Assembly (NCBI GenBank): GCA_019693395.1
Contig: JAAMXP010006069.1
Span: 1 to 10,810, forward strand
From: Ettlia oleoabundans
Taxonomy: Eukaryota; Chlorophyta; Chlorophyceae; Chlamydomonadales
Direction of reading: 5' to 3'
Length of the DNA stretch: 10,810 nt
In this document: positions 7,848 through 10,810 of the stretch, one piece after another
How positions within the stretch are numbered: position 1 is the stretch's first letter
Layout: every line of letters starts with the position of its first letter
Program-made: the position numbers and the translations under genes
Notes under the pieces: model-generated
The model's input: the letters and a program-made list of their open reading frames with translations, nothing else
The model's database searches: none
What the model was told of the DNA's origin: nothing

Positions 7848-10728
7848 ATGCTTGACTACGTCTGCATCTTCACCAAGGGCGGCTCCCTTCTGTGGGCGCT
7901 GTCCTTCGTGGGACTCAAGGGCGACCCCATCAACACCTTGATCAGGGCTTGCCTGCTGGAGGAGCGCGCGGGGCAGAGCAGCTTCGACTACATCATCCCC
8001 AGCGGCGGCACCTATGCACTCAAGTGGTCGCTGAACAACGTGCGTGCTGCTGCACAGCCCATGAGACGTTCAAAGCACCTTCCAGCATGTATCCAATGTG
8101 GAGTACCAACTCAGAACCTTCGGTACCTGAACAACTGTATGGGTGCTGAGCCACTTCACCCCTCCCAACCGCCCCGTGCCTTACACACTCCAAGATTGCT
8201 GCCAGCCCCTCTCTGCCTCTCTCCCTCTTTGCAGGGCCTGGGCCTTGTGTTTGTGGCCGTGTACCAGAAGACCCTCAAGCTTCTGTATGTGGATGAGTTG
8301 TTAGAGCGCATCAACCGTGCCTTCTCGCCCCGTTACAAGCCCGGGTGCTACCAGTATCCCGAGTTTGATGCCTCATTCCAGGTAAGAATTTGAAAGGGCA
8401 TAGTTCAAGCTGACTATTTAACATTATTGAACATCAAAATTTGAACATGAGAGCTTTTGCCATTTGAGGCAAAGGTCTGTTGTTGTGTGGCATTTGGGTG
8501 CTGGTGAGGTGGGCACGTGCGGTTCGATGCGGACGGCAACGCCTCGGCGCTTATTTGATCCCCATTGGCTGCTGCAGCGCCTGCTGAAAGAGTGTGAGGA
8601 GAAAGCTGAAGCCGCGAGGCGTCCCAGCGTGCAGCCATCGGCGCCATTGCAGTCAAAGGGGGCCGCTGGCCAGCACCACCAGGGCACCAATGGCGTAGCC
8701 GGCAACAAGGAAAGCAGCGATGAGGATGGGGAGAGCGACGGCAGCTCAGACACGCATGAGCCTGCTGCCGCTGCCACGGTGGCAGGGTCCGCTACGGCCA
8801 ACGGCTCCGCCATGAACAGCTCAGCGGGCCACAGCAGCGACGAGGGTGGCCCTGCTGGCAGGGCTGCCAATGGTGCCTCTCACGAATTTGTGCCAAACCT
8901 GGAGAAGCTGAAGAAGCTGGGAAAGCGGGCAGGCCCTGGTGGCAAGGTGTTGCGCAACCAGGCAGACCGTGCTGAGGAGCCCAAAAAGAAAGCGGTGCCA
9001 ACCAAGAAGGGCAAGCAGGCGCGCGTGTGGGGCGACGCCGCTGGCAAGGGTGAGCACAGTGTAATGACGGCAGCCCTCCCTTGGGCCGATGCCAATATAA
9101 CACGAGTATAGCATGCCTTGTGTTGTTCGAGGCCCTCAGCTGTGAACACGCTGCCAGGCACACGTCATGCCGCCTATTATGTTGCACCACTTGTAGGGGC
9201 GCACCGCAAACTTTATGTTCCTCTTTGCTGCATTTGCTTCAGCTATCACATGTGCCGTCCTGAGGCCTGTTCCGTGCGTGCGGACCGGCTGTCTGCACCC
9301 CTGCCTGCCAGGGGCCCGCATATGGAAATCTGTTTCTGCAAGCATTTGCAGCCCAAACTGCATGTCAAGGTCCCATCTCTGCAAGCTTTTGCTGACCATA
9401 ATGAACCCGCTGTCTTAACCTCATTTGTGATTCATTCAAATCCCCTCCCGGGCTGACTGCAGAAGAGGGCAACCTTGACTTCACCGAGGGAGGCGCTGGT
9501 GAGGCTCCTGTGGCAGCCGCTGACCTCAACCAGCGCAGCCTGATTGATGTGGAGGAGGAAGTGGCTTATGATGAGCTGGAGGAGGAGGAGGTGGGTACTA
9601 GTGAAAGCTGGGTGTGTGTGATCGTGGCTGGTGGCAGGCATTGGTTGGGTGGACAGGCAAATTGATGGGAAGCCCCAGCAAGGAGGTTGATGGACAGGAA
9701 GTATGAGGGCTGGAGTGTAGGGGGAAATGAGGGACTTGCGGGGAAGGGCGCGAAATCTTCCGTTAATTGGCGCGGTAGTTCCGGCGGGGCACTCGCTGCA
9801 TGGTTGGTGCAAGCCTGCTTCGACCCCTTGCGCTGCACCTCATGATCTCAATTGGTGCTCACTCCTGTGGCGTGCTGTGGCTTTGCAGGTGGAGGCAGCT
9901 GCGGACGCTCCCAAGAAGGGCGGCCTGCTGTCATCCTTTGTGCGCACCATTGGGGTGAACGTAGTGGGCACGCAGGTAGGCATTGCTGCAGCTTGGGCTG
10001 CAGTTCAGGGCAGTGTTGGACAATCGATGCCATCATCGAGCAGGCACCTGTTTCCCCTCGGCTTTCACGACAACCTGCACTTTATTGGGCGGCGGGCATT
10101 GCTCGCCCATCTGCGTTCGCTAGCCGGAAAGTCCCTGGCCTGCTTTGCTGCGCCGCCTGCTGCTCATTGACTAACCTGCTTCTGCCATTTACTGTATCAA
10201 CCAACCACCCCTGCAGGCGCTGTCCCGTGCCGACATTGAACCAGCTCTGGCCACGATGAAGAAGAAGCTGATGGAGCGGAATGTGGCGGAGGAGATTGCA
10301 GACAAGTAGGTTCACTCCTGTTGCCATGCTGCTGCCTATTCAAGCTGTCATGCTGCTCTTGATGATATCATGGCTTGTAGAAATAAGGTTCTGCTTTGCT
10401 GCTTTGCTGACAGCCTCAGACGCTGCAGCGGTTGGTTCTGCTACTGTGTGACGCTAATGTGGGATCACCAGTCTGTCCATCAAGTCTGTTGGCAGGTTGC
10501 ACTGCCCCTGTGGTCGCTTGTCAATATCTTCCTTGCATGTCTGGCTTCTTCGCCCCCCTTTCTTCCTGCAGGGTGACTGAGAGCGTGGCCACGAGCCTTG
10601 AGGGGCGCAAGCTTGCCTCCTTCACGCGCGTCAGCACTGCGGTGCAGCAGGCTGTTGAGGAGGCCCTCACTCGCATCCTCACACCCAAACGCTCCATCGA
10701 TGTGCTACGGGAGGTCAAGGATGCGCAG
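7848..10728 (+). CDS. SRPRA: Signal recognition particle receptor subunit alpha (SR-alpha), 5' seven exons, partial
   Basis: Exons: 7848-8039, 8235-8381, 8578-9049, 9463-9590, 9889-9975, 10217-10305, 10572-10728, all GT-AG. They join in frame to 424 codons; a GTGAGC donor at 10729 shows that the gene continues past the edge. Residues 1 to about 130 are the SRX (longin-like) domain that binds membrane-embedded SR-beta: MLDYVCIFTKGGSLLW, GGTYALKWSLNN, GLGLVFVAVYQKTLKLLYVD and FSPRYKP. Residues about 130-320 are a charged linker: an acidic serine run (NKESSDEDGESDGSSD), a lysine-rich stretch near 210-265, RVWGD, then NLDFTEG and a Glu run. Residues about 330-424 are the SRP54-type N-domain helices: ALSRADIEPALATMKKKL, MERNVAEEIADK, TESVATSLEGRKLASFTR and LTPKRSIDVLREVKDAQ. 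The NG GTPase domain is outside the window. The protein receives ribosome-SRP complexes at the ER. The start is the first ATG and matches the family N-terminus. The order of domains fits cytosolic-type SR-alpha rather than chloroplast FtsY, which lacks the SRX domain. Confidence 0.95.
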
Positions 10729-10810
10729 GTGAGCTGTGGGGCTGGGTGGAAGAGGGTGTTTGGAAAAGGGGGAGCAAGGGGGCCGCAGCTGGCGCTGGCC
10801 AGGCGGGGGG

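Noticed and set aside
8424..8870. 148-codon minus-strand frame
   Set aside because: Antisense to the SR-alpha linker exon, whose splice sites and phase are well supported.
10729..10810. G-rich end of the window as a regulatory or quadruplex element
   Set aside because: It is the start of an SR-alpha intron and is cut by the window edge; not enough sequence to judge.

Overview
The window is eukaryotic nuclear DNA, most likely from a chlorophyte green alga. The genes are split by many GT-AG introns of about 110 to 410 bases, most ending in (T/C)nTGCAG. Coding exons are rich in Ala, Gln and Gly. The green-algal polyadenylation word TGTAA lies downstream of a gene, and the two recognisable proteins resemble land-plant homologues. 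I see no bacterial operon, CRISPR array, transposon, tRNA or rRNA.

Region by region. (1) 1-936: no gene I can support firmly. It holds short ambiguous open stretches on both strands, one 36-codon + strand ORF (792-902) and a 9-bp tandem repeat with a hairpin near the left end. (2) About 2600 down to 925, minus strand: a probable small gene of unknown function. Its most convincing exon begins at 2359 with an N-terminus like a myristoylated protein; the downstream exons are tentative. (3) 7293 down to 3074, minus strand: a complete nine-exon gene for an AMBRA1/DCAF3-type WD40 protein, about 845 residues. Every splice phase closes in frame. (4) 7294-7847: a 554-bp intergenic region between divergent genes, probably holding both promoters. 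(5) 7848 to beyond the right edge, plus strand: the first seven exons (424 codons) of the alpha subunit of the signal recognition particle receptor (SRX domain, charged linker, N domain). The GTPase domain lies outside the window.

The two firm genes have unrelated jobs: protein targeting to the ER, and a CRL4/autophagy-type WD40 adaptor. They share only the divergent promoter region. The unknown gene follows the AMBRA1-like gene head-to-tail with little spacing. The items most worth a second look are the small putatively acylated protein, the split-propeller layout of the algal AMBRA1-like protein, and the unresolved left 0.9 kb. I found no convincing sign of a wholly new system.
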